64,000 nucleotides of DNA from Saccopteryx bilineata (GCF_036850765.1 NC_089495.1:193891847-193955846); one strand, 5' to 3'; positions 33,691-45,365 are shown, counted from the first letter of the stretch. Notes: generated by a model from the sequence alone, not told the origin. Program-made: numbers and translations.

Positions 33691-33699
33691 TTTCTTTCT

Positions 33700-33876
33700 T
33701 TTCTTTTTTTTTTTAAAAAATTTATTTTAGAGACAGAAACATCCATTTGTTGTTCTACTTACTTAAGCATTTATTTATTGGTTGATTCCTGTATGTGTCC
33801 TGACCAAGAATCGAACCTGCAACCTTGGCGTGTCAGGACGACGCACTAACCAACGGAGCTACTCTGCCAGGGCGGG
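33700..33876 (-). mobile_element. Older VES-like tRNA-derived SINE
   Basis: Minus-strand order: 'gccctggcagagtagctccg' (tRNA head), GGTTCGATTCTTGG (B box), 'gacacatacaggaatcaacc', then an A-rich tail. Imperfect CATGTTTCTTTCT-like flanks lie near 33688 and 33878. It is more diverged than families A and B and closest in layout to the short bat-wide VES SINEs. Confidence 0.75.
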
Positions 33877-34025
33877 CATGTTCTTTTTCTAAGAACCAGA
33901 TGAACTGTCAGGAGACAGTAATGTGGCATCTTTACCTTTTACGTTCCTGTCCTTTTCCACCTCATACTCCTTTCTCAGTACACAGTACACAGTAGGCATG
34001 AAGTAGGTAAGATGTGAGAAAGGCT

Positions 34026-34393
34026 ATGGTCTGTGTGTTTGTGTCTCCCCCAAATTCATATGCTGAAACCTAATCCCCAGGGCGGTGGCATTGGCAAGAG
34101 GGGCCTTTGGGAGGTGATCAGGTCTGAGGATGGACTGGGGTGTGAGTGGAATTAGTGTCCTCATAAAGGGGGCTCCAGAGAGCTCCCCTGGCCCTTCCTT
34201 GTAAGGACACAGTGGGAAGACGGCCGTCTATGAACCAGGAAGGGGGCACTCAGCAGACACTGAATCTGCATGGCCTTGATCATGGACTTTCAGCCTCCAG
34301 AACTGTGAGAAATAGATGTATAATAAATAAATGAGAAACAAAAGCCACCCAGCCTGTGGTGATTTGTTATAGCAGCCCAAAAGGACTAAGATA
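34026..34393 (+). repeat. Solitary LTR of an ERVL-MaLR element
   Basis: 'ttcatatgctgaaacctaat', 'ggggcctttgggaggtgatc', 'gaattagtgtcctcataaag', 'cagcctccagaactgtgag' and 'cccaaaaggactaagata' follow a MaLR LTR (MST/MLT1-like) from end to end. It is non-coding, and no internal retroviral genes flank it. Confidence 0.8.
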
Positions 34394-34429
34394 AACATGA
34401 ACATAACAAACATTTTTTTTTTCCCTGAG

Positions 34430-34590
34430 CACTGATTGTATGTCTGGTCCTACTGAGAGCTTTATAGCAAAGAGCTTTGTTGAATTTTCCCGACGTTACA
34501 GAGCGAGTGCTATTCCCCCATCTCAGAGATGGAGATGCTGAGTGAGGTTCAGAAAGTGCCCTGAGGATGCAGTGACGTCAGCGGCTGGCA
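34430..34590 (+). repeat. MIR SINE
   Basis: 'cactgattgtatgtctggtc' and 'cccatctcagagatggag' with 'gagtgaggttcagaaagtgc'. Confidence 0.55.
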
Positions 34591-34740
34591 AACGCTCAGC
34601 CCTCACCACGCAGTGCCAGGTGCCCGACACACACTTTGCGTCCCTTACCCCACGCTCTGAACAGTCCCCTCACTCTCCCATTGCCCAGATGAGGAAACTG
34701 AGGCTGCCACTGGCTGGAAGCTAGTGCAGCCCTCACACAT
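34591..34740 (+). repeat. MIR SINE fragment
   Basis: 'cattgcccagatgaggaaac' and 'tgaggctgccactggctgg'. Confidence 0.6.
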
Positions 34741-35379
34741 CCACCACAGCATTCGAGACGTCCACCCTGGAAGGGACCTTTGGGTAACATGTCCCCAGCC
34801 CTGACCCCTGTCCTCAGGGCTGGAGCGAGCATTTTCCGACCCACACTTGTTTCCATTCCGGCTATTCCTGAGGTTCCCCGGGGCAGCCAGAGAAGACAGA
34901 TCAGGGAGGAGGCTTCCCTCCAAAGAAGCTGTGTTTGGAGGTGCCACACTAACCCCAGGAGCTTTCGGCATCCACCCTGCTTGTTTTCAGCACAAGCCAA
35001 CTTCCTGCACTTGAGAGAAAAGGCGTCTTTTTAATGAGGAAGAAAAGGGGAGGGGGCAGAGGGGGTGGGGGGAGATAAAAGTGTGCAAAGAGCTTCAAAC
35101 CGCAATGAGGCTCTATTACTGAAAGGTATTTTGATGAATTACATGAAAATGAGGCAATAACATGTGGATTAAGTTTCCCTTAAAATTCTTACAGCTTCAG
35201 AAGTTAGCCAGGAGGAAATACCAGGGGCTGAGTCCATTCTAGCTTCCTTCTGCTCCCTTTGCTGCCATCTTTTTTTGGTTTTCTCTGGGTGACCCTTCCT
35301 GTCAAATCCCGAATCTGAGAGTCTCTGTGTCCCCCGGTTGCAACAGTCATTCAACAGCTGACTACAGTTACCGGGCCCA
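34741..35379. other. Unassigned; possible conserved non-coding block at 35095-35190
   Basis: No gene is seen. Around 35100-35190 the sequence is unique, AT-rich and has ATGAATTACATGAAAAT- and CAATAACATG-type words typical of homeodomain or POU sites. That is only suggestive. Confidence 0.25.
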
Positions 35380-35384
35380 GAGAG

Positions 35385-35510
35385 GACCATGCCTCGTGCT
35401 GGGCACTTCTGTGGATTTTCCTCCTTGAATCTTCACGACAAGTCTGTGAGGTATATATACTCTTTCCAGGAAAGGCTGAGACTTGGAGAGAGTGAGTTCA
35501 TTTAGTCATT
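35385..35510 (+). repeat. MIR/L2 fragment
   Basis: 'cctccttgaatcttcacgac' and 'aaggctgagacttggagag'. Confidence 0.5.
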
Positions 35511-35589
35511 CAACAAACAGGGGCACTTCCTGTTTACCTGCACTGTGCAACGGCCTGCACACTAAGCCAAGATTTGTGTTTACATTACC

Positions 35590-35780
35590 GATATTTGGGA
35601 CCGATCATTCTTTGTCGTGGGGGCAGTCCTGGGCACTGCACATGTTTGGCAACATCCTTGGGCTCTACCCACGAAAAGATGGCTTGAGCATCCTCGCCCC
35701 CGTGTGACAAACTGAAGTGTCTGCAGACACTGCTGAGTGTCCCCTGGTTGGTGGGGACCCCCCACTGTCTACGGGTTGAC
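35590..35780 (-). repeat. MER5A-like hAT fossil
   Basis: Antisense MER5A: 'gaccgatcattctttgtcgt', 'gggcagtcctgggcactgca', 'ttggcaacatccttgggctc' and 'gctgagtgtcccctggttgg'. Confidence 0.8.
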
Positions 35781-36239
35781 TCCTTGCTGTGAGGCATGTC
35801 TGTTGGTGTCCTTACTTCCTAGGTGAGAGAACCTGGCTTGGGGAGGGTGACTTGGCTGCGCTTGCCTCAAGTCACAGAAGGGGACGAGAGTCAGAGAAGG
35901 GGACTAGAGTCCAGTGAGCCTCACCCTGAAGCCTGCGTATGTAATTCCTTTTACGCCTGACCAGGTGGGTAAGCACACCTTTAAGGCTGGTGGCTGGAGG
36001 CGTTCGAGATGTTTCATTCTGGTGTTGTATGTATAAACCCCAGCTCTCATGTTCTCTCAACTGACATTCCCAAGTGTCAGTGGGCCCTTTGCCCCATCTC
36101 TCCCCCTCCCCATCTTTTCCCTCAAAGGGTATTTCTGTTATAAAATGGTGCCTTTCCTCAGATTGTCCACTGTACCCTCCTTGGAGAGGAACATTCTGGA
36201 AAGAATGTTAATAAGAACGCTAGTAACGATCACTTCACA
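35781..36239. other. Unassigned sequence
   Basis: An internal near-repeat of 'ggggacgagagtcagagaag' type occurs at 35880-35911. Nothing else is recognised. Confidence 0.35.
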
Positions 36240-36480
36240 ATCGATAAGCACTTTCATAACATGAAGGGCCAATATCTATAGTACACTCACCACTACACTC
36301 CAAGAACTTTTGTAATATTTTATCTAATCCTTATGATAAGCTTTCGAAGTAGGGGCTATGAGTATCTCCATATTACAGATGAGGAAACTGAGGCACAGAG
36401 AAGAGAAGTAACTTGTCTCAGGTCACACAGCTGGGAGGCGGCTGAGCCTGCACTCATAACCACCATGCCAAACCACCTCT
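36240..36480 (+). repeat. MIR SINE
   Basis: 'attacagatgaggaaactga', 'ggcacagagaagagaagtaa' and 'caggtcacacagctgggagg' are the canonical MIR core. Confidence 0.9.
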
Positions 36481-36489
36481 GATAATAGT

Positions 36490-36700
36490 GCTTACTGAAG
36501 CGTCCTAGGCCTTTATGCATTACAGTGCATTTATATTCTTCCCACAGCCCTGGATACAGGTATTATCACCCTATTTTAAAAATTTAGAAACTGACCCTCA
36601 GAAGGTTTAAAGAGACTGTCCAGGCCACAGAGCTAAGGAAGGGGATAGCCAGGATTTGAACCTAGGAATTTGGTTCTAGATCTTGTGTATAACCTACATC
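36490..36700 (+). repeat. MIR SINE
   Basis: 'tattatcaccctattttaaa', 'aaactgaccctcagaaggtt' and 'gccaggatttgaacctagga'. Confidence 0.8.
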
Positions 36701-37499
36701 ATGTCAGTAAATCTTTCCAAGACCTTTCTGGGGGTCTCTGTGCCCACTTCACAGAAGACACACATGACAGGTGGGGTGACTTGCTCACAGTCAGGCAGCT
36801 CTCAGCAGCAGAGGCAGGGTTGGAGCCCAGGCCTGGGGGGGGGGGGAGAATGCCAAGGCCCAGCCCCTCCCACCGCACCAGCCAGCGTGCTGGCCTCTGT
36901 GCTGGGCCCCTGACCACTTCTTCCCCAAATATACCTTGGCAGGCTCGGGGATTTTGAAAACCGGGGTGTCTTACACATCTCCCACTATTTTCTAGTTGTT
37001 TCCCCATTTACACCAAAAGAAACAAGCAGAAATGATACTTCCAGGTGGTGAGACAGATGGCAAGTCAGGAGGCAGAGGAGCCGGCAGGCAAGTCTTCACC
37101 TCAGGGTCACTGGCTTGCTCTCAGGGTCACACCCTTCCCCTCCCACAGCTGCTGGGGCTTCACTCAGGAGGGGCCTGGGGGTGCTCAGGCCTGGTCAGTG
37201 GGAGACAGCTGGCCACAGCCCCCAATGCCACCAGCTGCCTGGAGCTGTCCACCCCTCCCTCAGCCGCCTGTCACCTTCCCCTCCCAGAGTCCTTTGCTTG
37301 GATCTGGCCACCCTCACAGAACAAAACATTTAACCCCTTGGGGGACAGAGGCCGACAGAGCTGGGCCTGAGCCTTGGCTAGATGGGTGATCTTCGTGCCT
37401 TTTCTTTTATATCCTGATCATCACTCCAGTTTTGTGCCTATTATTATGTGACCTCAAAACTGCTGTTATTTTCATTGTCTTTTTTTTTTATTTGTAAGA
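36701..37499. other. Unassigned GC-rich sequence with a poly(G) tract
   Basis: 'gacttgctcacagtcaggca' near 36778 hints at another MIR. A G run lies at about 36835-36846. Overlapping Pro/Ser-rich frames at 36996-37389 have no splice support. Confidence 0.4.
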
Positions 37500-37745
37500 A
37501 TAGTATTTTCAGAGTGGTTAGACACTCAAACACTGCAGGGGGCAGATCTAATTCTAGGGTCCACACTTAGGACCAAAGTGATTGTGGGCAAATGATGTAA
37601 CCTCTCTGCTTCTGGGTGCTTACCTGTAACACAGTTAATCATGACACCTACTTGGAGGGCTGTTAGGAACATTGTAAGAGATGACACGTAAAAAGCACTC
37701 ATAGCCCCTCCTGGTACATAGTAAGTGCTCAGTAAATGTTAGCGA
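37500..37745 (-). repeat. MIR SINE
   Basis: 'gtgggcaaatgatgtaacct', 'ctctgcttctgggtgcttac' and 'catagtaagtgctcagtaaa'. Confidence 0.85.
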
Positions 37746-37959
37746 TTATTAGTATTCATATGTGTTTCTGCCCATTCTGTCTAGGAAGCCCTCTATTGAC
37801 TCACGTTTTTAAATTTGGGTGAATCTTTGAAAGGCCAGATCAAGCTTTTTCTCCACCATGAAGATTTCTGAGATATCAGGGCAGGCACATGGTACTTCTT
37901 ACGTATCTTGTCACAGATCCTTGCACAATATTGCACATAGACACCTCATCTAATAATAA

Positions 37960-38165
37960 TTATGAATGGCGAAGTTTTGTTGAGCATGTACTATATATAA
38001 CCAGTAACGTTCCTATGCTTCACATATATCATCTTATTTTAGTTTCCCCTCAAACTTTCTGCCTTAAGAAGATATCCATTTTATACGCGAGGAAACTGAG
38101 ACTCACAGAGGTGAACTGAGTTGCCCAAGATCCCACCAACAATAAGTGGAATGACTGGGGTTTGA
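37960..38165 (+). repeat. MIR SINE
   Basis: 'gttgagcatgtactatatat', 'cattttatacgcgaggaaac' and 'gagttgcccaagatcccacc'. Confidence 0.8.
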
Positions 38166-38509
38166 TGAACTTCGTGGGGATGGGCAAACCCATTGGGAAG
38201 AGAAGGTAGGAAGGCTAGAGTTTTTGCTGCACCATCTCTTACAAACAGCAGGCTGGAGGCAAAGAACTCTGATTTCTAAGAATACCAGCCTTGCTTTCTC
38301 ACAGCAAACTTCTGCTACAAACAAATTAGTTTTTGTGGTGAGGCTTTACAGTAAGTCATTCTCTTTCCCTGGAAGATGCATGTATTACTACTCATCACGA
38401 CCCTTCCCACTGCAACTGACAGGAAATTTAGCTCAATCTGGTTTAAGTAAAAAAGGGGACTTATTGACTCACATAACTGGAAACCTTCAGAGTAGCTAGC
38501 CTCAGACAA

Positions 38510-39015
38510 GATGCCCCAGTGACCTCTGCTTCCTGGTCTGTGTCACACCCCTGTGAAGTCCCCTCCCATATGGTACCAGGGCTGGTCTGTGTGACCAATA
38601 GAATATGGCGGAAGTGAAGACATGCCACTTCTGAGGTTAGGTTATAAAAGACCGTGGCTTCCATCTTGGCACCTTGTCCCCTGTTTTTCTCTTTCTCTCC
38701 CATCACTCACTTTGGGGGGAGTCAGCTACCGGGTGATGAGCAGCCTATGAAGGGGTCTACATGGAGAGGAGCTGGGGCCTCCTGCCAACAGGCACACGAG
38801 TGAGCTCAGCGCTGCGTAGCCTGAAAACAGCCCCAGTCGACACCTGGGTTCCAGCCAGCCTTGGTGCAGACCCTGACACAGAGGACCCTGTTAAGACGCA
38901 TCCAGATTCCTGACCCACAATAATATGATATGATATCATAAACACCTGCCTTTTAATTTTGTTTTTTAAATTTGGGGGCCACTTGTTACGCAGCAATAAA
39001 TAAATACTACATACA
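38510..39015 (+). repeat. Solitary MLT1-type LTR
   Basis: 'gggctggtctgtgtgaccaa', 'tagaatatggcggaagtgaa', 'aggttataaaagaccgtggc', 'attcctgacccacaataata' and 'ccacttgttacgcagcaata' match MLT1 LTRs from end to end. It is non-coding. Confidence 0.85.
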
Positions 39016-39224
39016 CTAAAATATCTGGGGGTGACCAATCAGGCAGGATAGCTGCAAGTGAATAGTTCAGCAAAAATGTACTGAAACAGAGCGTGATTAA
39101 GCAAATGTGGCAAACTTTTAACAATTGGCGAATCCATGATGGTGATGTTCACAGTACCACACTGGTAACTTTTCTGTTGGTTTGCTATTTTTCAATTAAA
39201 GTGCTGGGGAGAAAAAGAGAGGAG

Positions 39225-39420
39225 TATAGGCACTGGAGCCAGGCTTCTTGGGCTCCTGTTTACCAGCTGTGTGTCCATGGGGTTACTTAACATCTCTGTG
39301 CCTCAGTTTCCTCATCTGTAAGTGGGGGTGAAAATAGGATCTCTCTCCCAGGATCGTGGTGATGGTTAAATGAACTGATGCGTGTACAGCTCTTAAATCA
39401 GGGTCTGGTTCCCCAGAGAG
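39225..39420 (-). repeat. MIR SINE
   Basis: 'aacatctctgtgcctcagtt', 'tcctcatctgtaagtggggg' and 'gatggttaaatgaactgatg'. Confidence 0.88.
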
Positions 39421-39839
39421 TCAGGCTTACTACCTCATTCTCCCTTTGTACCGTGAACCTGGCATAGGGACCTGGCAAATAGGAAGCCCACAAGAAATAT
39501 TTGTAGGATGAATGAATGAAAAGAGTCAATTTTCTAACCAGTGGTTTGCAGGCCTCGCTCAGTTCTGAAGAGTTCCTCTGTTGGCTGATGTGGCCAGAAA
39601 AATCTCTCTGGAATTCAAGAATTCCAAAAGGCCTTACTGGAAGCATGTCCTGAAAAGTTGGATTAAAAAAAGAAAAAAAAAATCAAGGCATGATGAAATA
39701 CGTGCATTGGACTCCCAGTTAGAAAACCAAGGGGGAACAGACAATTATAGGTTACTGTTGCAAACAACAAGGCCATTCTCTAGACTGGCTTTCTGGTGTG
39801 CCAAACAGAAAATCACCACCAACCCCCTAAACAAAAGTC
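39421..39839. other. Unassigned sequence
   Basis: A 106-codon plus-strand frame (39581-39901) ends in a MIR and has no recognised similarity. Nothing else is seen. Confidence 0.35.
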
Positions 39840-40065
39840 TGTATAAGGCAATAGTAACTAACCCTTACCAAGTGTATCCACTATCCCAGGCACCATTCTA
39901 ACTGCCTTACATTTAATCCTACTACAACCTGAGAAACTTGTACTATTCCTCTTTCTATTGTACAGATGAGGCACAGAGAGGTGAAGTAACTTGCTCAAGG
40001 TCACAGCTTTGGACGGTGCGATCACAGGCAGTCTCGTATCAAGTCCTCTTAGATTAAAAATGTAC
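39840..40065 (+). repeat. MIR SINE
   Basis: 'ttgtacagatgaggcacaga', 'gaggtgaagtaacttgctca' and 'aggtcacagctttggac'. Confidence 0.88.
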
Positions 40066-40889
40066 AACAATGGTCAAATCCTGTTCTCCTTGAAGTTCCT
40101 CCTTACAGGCTCATGCGCGTGAATCCAACCCCTATGTCCCAACCAGCCGAGATTTTTTGCTTTGGAAATGTGAGCCAGAAAGATCCGCACTTTTTATACA
40201 CACAAAGGGATTTATTACTTTGCAATCGAACTGCTCCAGGGCAGTGTTGTCTTTTTCTTTACAAGGCAAGACTGTCATAAATTAAAAGAGCTCCCCATTC
40301 GGCCTGGCACTTAGCTGGGCCACTTACAGTCATTTTGGACTTTGCCCTCAACTGACCTTTTCAAACTGCGTTTCAGGCATCCCTGCTTCCGGGTGTTCAT
40401 CACAAGACTTTTACTCTTGGAAATGGAGCCACCAATTATTGCAGGCACAAGAAAGAAAAAAAAAATGCCCCAAGTCACAAAACCGAAACGCCAGCCACAG
40501 TTGTGTTCTGGGAGCGACAGAAAGGTTGAGGCATGGGGGACAGCCCTCTGCTTATCCTGCAGGAATGGGCCAGGGGAAGGATACAGCCTCATCCTCCTGT
40601 CCTGCTTGAAGGGAGTCTGGGAAGTTTTCCTCCATCAGTGTCTTCTCACCACACCCAAAGAGCAATATTTAATATCCCTGTGTTCTGGGAGAAAGACATA
40701 TGCCTTTGTGTGTGTGTGTGTGGGGGGGGGAATGGTAACCCTTGTGTCCCCAAACCAAATGCTGTCATTTCTGCTCAAAGTATCTGATGGAAAAATGATA
40801 ATATTGATAATAGCCACTGCTTAAAGAGCCCTTATTACATCATAATTTCACTAGATTATCAATACTACTTCTATTAAAATTATACCATT
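40066..40889. other. Unassigned sequence with short (TG)n
   Basis: A (GT)n plus G-run tract lies at about 40706-40729. The 160-codon frame at 40342-40824 crosses it and has no supporting splice sites or homology. Confidence 0.4.
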
Positions 40890-41100
40890 ACTCCTCCTCG
40901 GAATAATAACATTTAATTACTTGACATACACTGAGACTGTACTATGTGGCACAAACTCTTCGAAGCATTGAATATGATTTATTTAATTTATAACAGCTCT
41001 GTAAGCAGGTACTAATTAGCCCTATTTTCTTAAATGAGGAATCTGAGGCACAAAGAGGTGACAAGGTCACACAATCACTAGGTGCTTTACCTCTCCACTA
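40890..41100 (+). repeat. MIR SINE
   Basis: 'atgtggcacaaactcttcga', 'ttcttaaatgaggaatctga' and 'ggcacaaagaggtgacaagg'. Confidence 0.8.
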
Positions 41101-41194
41101 AAGGACATGCCACATGGTGGCCACTTTCCCAGTGAGGATGACAAATACCGGGAAGTGATATGTCTTGAGGGTAGTCATAGTAACAATAGTCATT

Positions 41195-41370
41195 CACGAC
41201 ATCACCATTTATTGAGCATTTCTTATGTGTCAAGCACTTGGCTACCCTGGTCTCGTTAGGTAGGTGCTATCATGAAGCCATTTAATGGAGGAGACTGAGG
41301 CCCAGAGAGGTAAGACAGGTCACACAGCCAGAAGTGCACGGAAAAGCAAGGATTCAAATCGAGGTAGAAT
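41195..41370 (+). repeat. MIR SINE
   Basis: 'cccagagaggtaagacaggt', 'cacacagccagaagtgcacg' and 'caaggattcaaatcgaggta'. Confidence 0.85.
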
Positions 41371-41648
41371 AATCTACAAATAGATGCTACAAATTTGTTC
41401 CCAGCAGGCTGCCCTGAATGGGCACCGAAGGAGACTGAAAATCTGCCTCACTCTCTATAGTACAGGTTTGGCTCTGAGTAGAGCTGGGATGCCGAGCAAA
41501 CACGCCCCACACCTCGGCTAAGTCGTTCCTTTCCTGCCTGGGCTGGCTCTCCTGCCTCCACACGCAGTGTCTCCATTCTGGTCTCCTATCAATGCCCTTG
41601 GGTATTATTAGAACAGAACCAGGAACTTTTTTTATTCACACACTAGGT

Positions 41649-41969
41649 CAGGGGTCGGGAACCTATGGCTCATGAGCCAGATGTGGTTCTTTTGATGGCT
41701 GCATCTGGCTCGCAGACAAATCTTTAATAAAAATAATAATAACGTTAAAAATATAAAACATTCTCATGTGTTACAATCCATTCATTTCCTACCGCTCATG
41801 TTCATGGTTGCGGGTGGCTGGAGCCAATCACAGTTGTCCTCCGGGACAACACCAAATTTTTATTGGATAATGCGTAACGTACACGGGTGGTTGTATGGCT
41901 CTCACGGAATTACATTTTAAAATATGTGGCGTTCATGGCTCTCTCAGCCAAAAAGGTTCCCCACCCCTG
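41649..41969 (+). mobile_element. Non-autonomous hAT element, second family
   Basis: A 321-bp element with terminal repeats CAGGGGTCGGGAACC and GGTTCCCCACCCCTG, flanked by a perfect 8-bp duplication CACTAGGT at 41641-41648 and 41970-41977. Sub-terminal sequence also forms imperfect inverted words around 'atggctcatgagccagatg'. There is no transposase frame. Its interior is unrelated to the CAGGGGTCCCCAAAC family. Confidence 0.95.
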
Positions 41970-41999
41970 CACTAGGTGCTCAGCAAAGGTGTGCTGGAT

Positions 42000-42320
42000 G
42001 AATGAATCCATTCTAAAATACAAATTGGACCATGGCACCTTCCTCTTGGAATCACTTGACATTCAAGAACTCTGGTCACCTGGCCCCTGCTCAGTTCTCC
42101 AACTGTGCCCTGTCTCCCAGTCCAATTCCCTGTGCTCCACTCACATGAGCTCCTTTATGTTTCCTAAACATGTCAGTTTACACAACTGGGCCTTTTCTCA
42201 TGCTGTTCCCTCTAAGATACTGTTCCCCTGCTTCAGTTCCTGCTTCACACAGTCAGGTTCAAATAAACCATGTTCTTCCAGGGTCTACCCGGACACCCGT
42301 TGTTTGTACGTACCCTGTAT
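42000..42320 (+). repeat. L2 LINE 3' region
   Basis: 'ccttttctcatgctgttccc' and the preceding 'tgtttcctaaacatgtcag' type words are L2. Confidence 0.65.
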
Positions 42321-42839
42321 CTATCTCCTCCAAAAGTGACCCGACTTTCCTTTGGAGAACCGCTCCAGCTTCACGCTCCATTCGCGTATTGCGTATTTTG
42401 GACTCAGCAGACACACCTCAAGTTCCACAGCGCAGTCTATGAAGGGATGGACCCACATCTCAAGTCTGGCCAATCAGAACCTTGCTCCACCCCTGGTCAT
42501 CGTGATTGGTGCAAAGATGGATACACAACTCAGTCTGGACCAGTGACAGTTAATCCTGTGATTTTGGAGGAGTTTGGGGGAACGGGAAGCCATGAGGGAG
42601 TAGGGATGCAGGAGCTGGTGCGGAGCAGATCTCGCTGCTAAGGCTATGTAGAGCCATGTGGGTGGGTGCGCTGTCTTCTTACTCGCCAAATTCACGGAGG
42701 TGTGGCCAAGCAACAGCAGCTGCCGCTGAGCCAATGGTTAAGGGACTGTGTGATCACTGGGCACTCCCTCGCACCCCTTCGCGTGTTCTTCTGTCGCCGC
42801 TAGCTGTAAGGGGTCTCGTTCTGCCTCACCCTCCTTGAG
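42321..42839. other. Unassigned, probably an unnamed repeat
   Basis: 'ctggccaatcagaaccttg' and 'gtgattggtgcaaagatgg' recall a dispersed mammalian repeat with CCAATCA/GATTGG words, and the same kind of text occurs near 51950. No exon is supported. Confidence 0.3.
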
Positions 42840-43040
42840 CCAACCTTTATTGAGTTCTCATCACATGCTCAGCACAGCGCCCAACAGTTGGCATGCCTTT
42901 TCTCAGTTTAAATCTAAAATGACCCTAAAAGGAAAACCGATTAGTCATCCCATTCTACAGGGGCAGAAACTGAGGTTCTGAGAGAGCAAGCCCTTTGCCT
43001 ATACTTAGCGGAGCTTGGGTTTAAAGCCCATTCCAGATCC
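42840..43040 (+). repeat. MIR SINE
   Basis: 'tattgagttctcatcacatg', 'ggcagaaactgaggttctga' and 'tagcggagcttgggttta'. Confidence 0.75.
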
Positions 43041-43779
43041 CACACGCTCTACAAACCAGGAATGATCTGATGTGGGGACGCAGAGGGGGTGGCATTAGGT
43101 TTGAAGGATGGAGGTATTTAGCCATGCCTCCATCCTGGTCACGCCGATAAAAAGAGGGTTTACCAGGTGGGAGAACTAGCAGACCAAAGCCCGGAGGAGG
43201 AGGGGACCCGGGAGAGGCAGACAGCAATTCCATCTGGCTGGCGTGTGGTAAGGCAGAAGTAGGATATGGTTGTTAGAGGGCGGGTGTGAAATTAAAAGCA
43301 ATCAAATGACTTAATCTCAGCCCAGCGCCCTCAGTTTCTCCCAGCTAGGCACGCCAGGCAGCTAAGGCAGTCCTGTGGCTTTTCTGGATTCCAAGTTGGC
43401 ATCCTGAGTGAATTTCAGGGGATAGGAGATCAGAGCGCAGAGGACACAGTGTTCGAACTATTTGTGGCCACATGAATTAATAATCTCTTCCATGTGCAAA
43501 GATATTTCCATAATTCTCCTGAGACTCTTTATTGGTGGGGAAGGCGAATGCTTGGACGGCTTCTCCTTGGGACATTCAAGCCAAATCTCCTGCAGGCCGG
43601 AGATGATTGCTCAGTGGTCAGCGAGAAATCGACCCAAATTGCTACGCCAGGGCTCGAGCGCAGAGAAGCGGAGTCAGCCACTTCAGAGACGCTGCCCCGA
43701 AATATGCCGCTGGGGCCCACGTTCCAGAGCTCAGTATGTAAAATGGATTTAAAAGCTGGCAAATAAGAATAACAGCTCC
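43041..43779. other. Unassigned sequence
   Basis: Nothing recognised. Overlapping frames at 43462-43766 in both directions are mutual shadows without family likeness. Confidence 0.35.
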
Positions 43780-44005
43780 TACTGATTGATGCTGACTACC
43801 TACCTGCCAGCCACTGTCTGTCTCACATGATCTCATTTAATTCTCACAACAACCCTATGAAGGGGTGTTATCATTAGCCCCATTTTACAGGGAAGAAAAC
43901 TAAGGCCCGAAGATGGTAAGTAAGACGCCAGGGTTTCCAAGCTGGTAAGTGGATTGAACAAAAGCATTTGGCTCCAGAGCCTGTGCTCTCAGCCACCATG
44001 TTAGC
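43780..44005 (+). repeat. MIR SINE
   Basis: 'gatctcatttaattctcaca', 'acaaccctatgaaggggtgt', 'cattttacagggaagaaaac' and 'ggctccagagcctgtgctct'. Confidence 0.92.
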
Positions 44006-44039
44006 AGCCTTTCCCCCCCCCCCTAGACTCAATTTTTTT

Positions 44040-44845
44040 TAGACCACTTTTTGGCTCACAGCAAAATTGAGAGGAACGTACAGAAATTTCCCATATATAC
44101 CCCCTGCCCTTACACATGCTCAGCCTTAGTACCTTCCACCATCAACATCCCTCACTGGAGTGGGACATTTGTTACAATTGGTGAACCGACATGGATACAT
44201 TATCATCACCCAAAGTCCACAGCTGACATTAGGGCTCACTGGTGGTGGTGTACATTCTGTGGGTTTGGACAGATGTCAAAAAACATGTATCCATCATTAC
44301 AGTATCAAAGAGAGTAGTTAGGCTGCCTACCTATTCATCTGATCCTCCGTGCTCCACCTATCCACCCCTCCCCAAGCCCTGGAAACCGTAGCTCCTTTCA
44401 CTGTCTCCACAGTTTCTCCTTGTACAGGATGCCACATTGCTGGTATCACACAGCACATTATTGGCTTTTTTCAGTTAGTAATATGCATTTAAGATCCTTT
44501 CATGTCATTTCATGTCTTAGCAGCTTGTTTCTTTTTAGCACTAAGTAATATTCCACGATCTAACCATTCGCCTACTCAGAGACATCTTGATTGCTTCCAA
44601 GTTTTGATAATTATGAATAAACCTGTTATAAACATCCTCGGGCAGGTTTCTGTGTGGACATCAGTTTTCAGTTCCTTTGGGTAAATACCAAGGAGTGCAA
44701 TTGCTGGATTATATGGTAAAAGCGTGTAGTTTTTTAAGAAACAGTAGAACTGTCTTCCAAGTGGTTGTACCATTTTGTATTCTCATCAGCAATGAATGAG
44801 AGTTCCTTTGCTCCGTATCCTTGCCAGCATTTGGTGCCATCCAGC
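44040..44845 (-). repeat. L1 3' region
   Basis: Long antisense L1 match in order: 'aattgagaggaacgtacaga', 'ttgctggtatcacacagcac', 'attgcttccaagttttgata', 'gggtaaataccaaggagtgc' and 'gcaatgaatgagagttcct'. Degraded but continuous for about 800 bp. Confidence 0.88.
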
Positions 44846-44959
44846 CTACTTTTAAACACTTAATGAAACACTACTGCCTCCTCTAAGATGTCCACAGCCA
44901 TTAAAAAAGAAAAGGTTCAATCTATGTTTTACTGCCAGTCTGGGGTAAACTTGGGGTCA

Positions 44960-45145
44960 AGTCTTGGCCCCGGCCTTTATCAGCCGATTTTCTAAGTTCT
45001 GTATTGAAAAGACTGGTCTCAACTCTCAGCTCAACTACCCTGGGTGATTCCCTTCCCTTCTCTCAGCCTCAGTTTTCTCATCTATAAAGTGGACATCATG
45101 ACCTCTGGCTGACAAGGTGATCAAAGACAATACATATCACACGCC
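44960..45145 (-). repeat. MIR SINE
   Basis: 'ttctctcagcctcagttttc', 'tcatctataaagtggacatc'. Confidence 0.75.
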
Positions 45146-45154
45146 GATCCCGTG

Positions 45155-45365
45155 GATCTGTGGTTCTAAACTGGGGGTGGTCCTGCTTCTCTGGAGACAT
45201 TTGGCAATTTTTTTATTGTTGTCACAACTTGAGATGAGAGGGTGGGGGGTGCTACCAGTCTCTGCTGGCCTTGAGTGCTGCTAAACCTCTTGCAGTGTTC
45301 AGCCCCCCATAACAGAATTTATCTGACCCCAATGTCAGTCCTGCGAAGCTGAGAAACCCTGTGGT
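45155..45365 (+). repeat. MER5A-like hAT fossil
   Basis: 'ctgtggttctaaactggggg', 'ctctggagacatttggcaat', 'gtgctaccagtctctgctgg' and 'gcgaagctgagaaaccctgt'. Confidence 0.85.

Noticed and set aside
34026..34393. Possible endogenous retrovirus with genes
   Set aside because: Only a solitary LTR is present. No gag, pol or env-like frame flanks it or the LTR at 38510.
39581..39901. 106-codon Lys-rich plus-strand frame
   Set aside because: It has an A-rich core (39660-39685), ends in a MIR, and shows no splice sites or family likeness.
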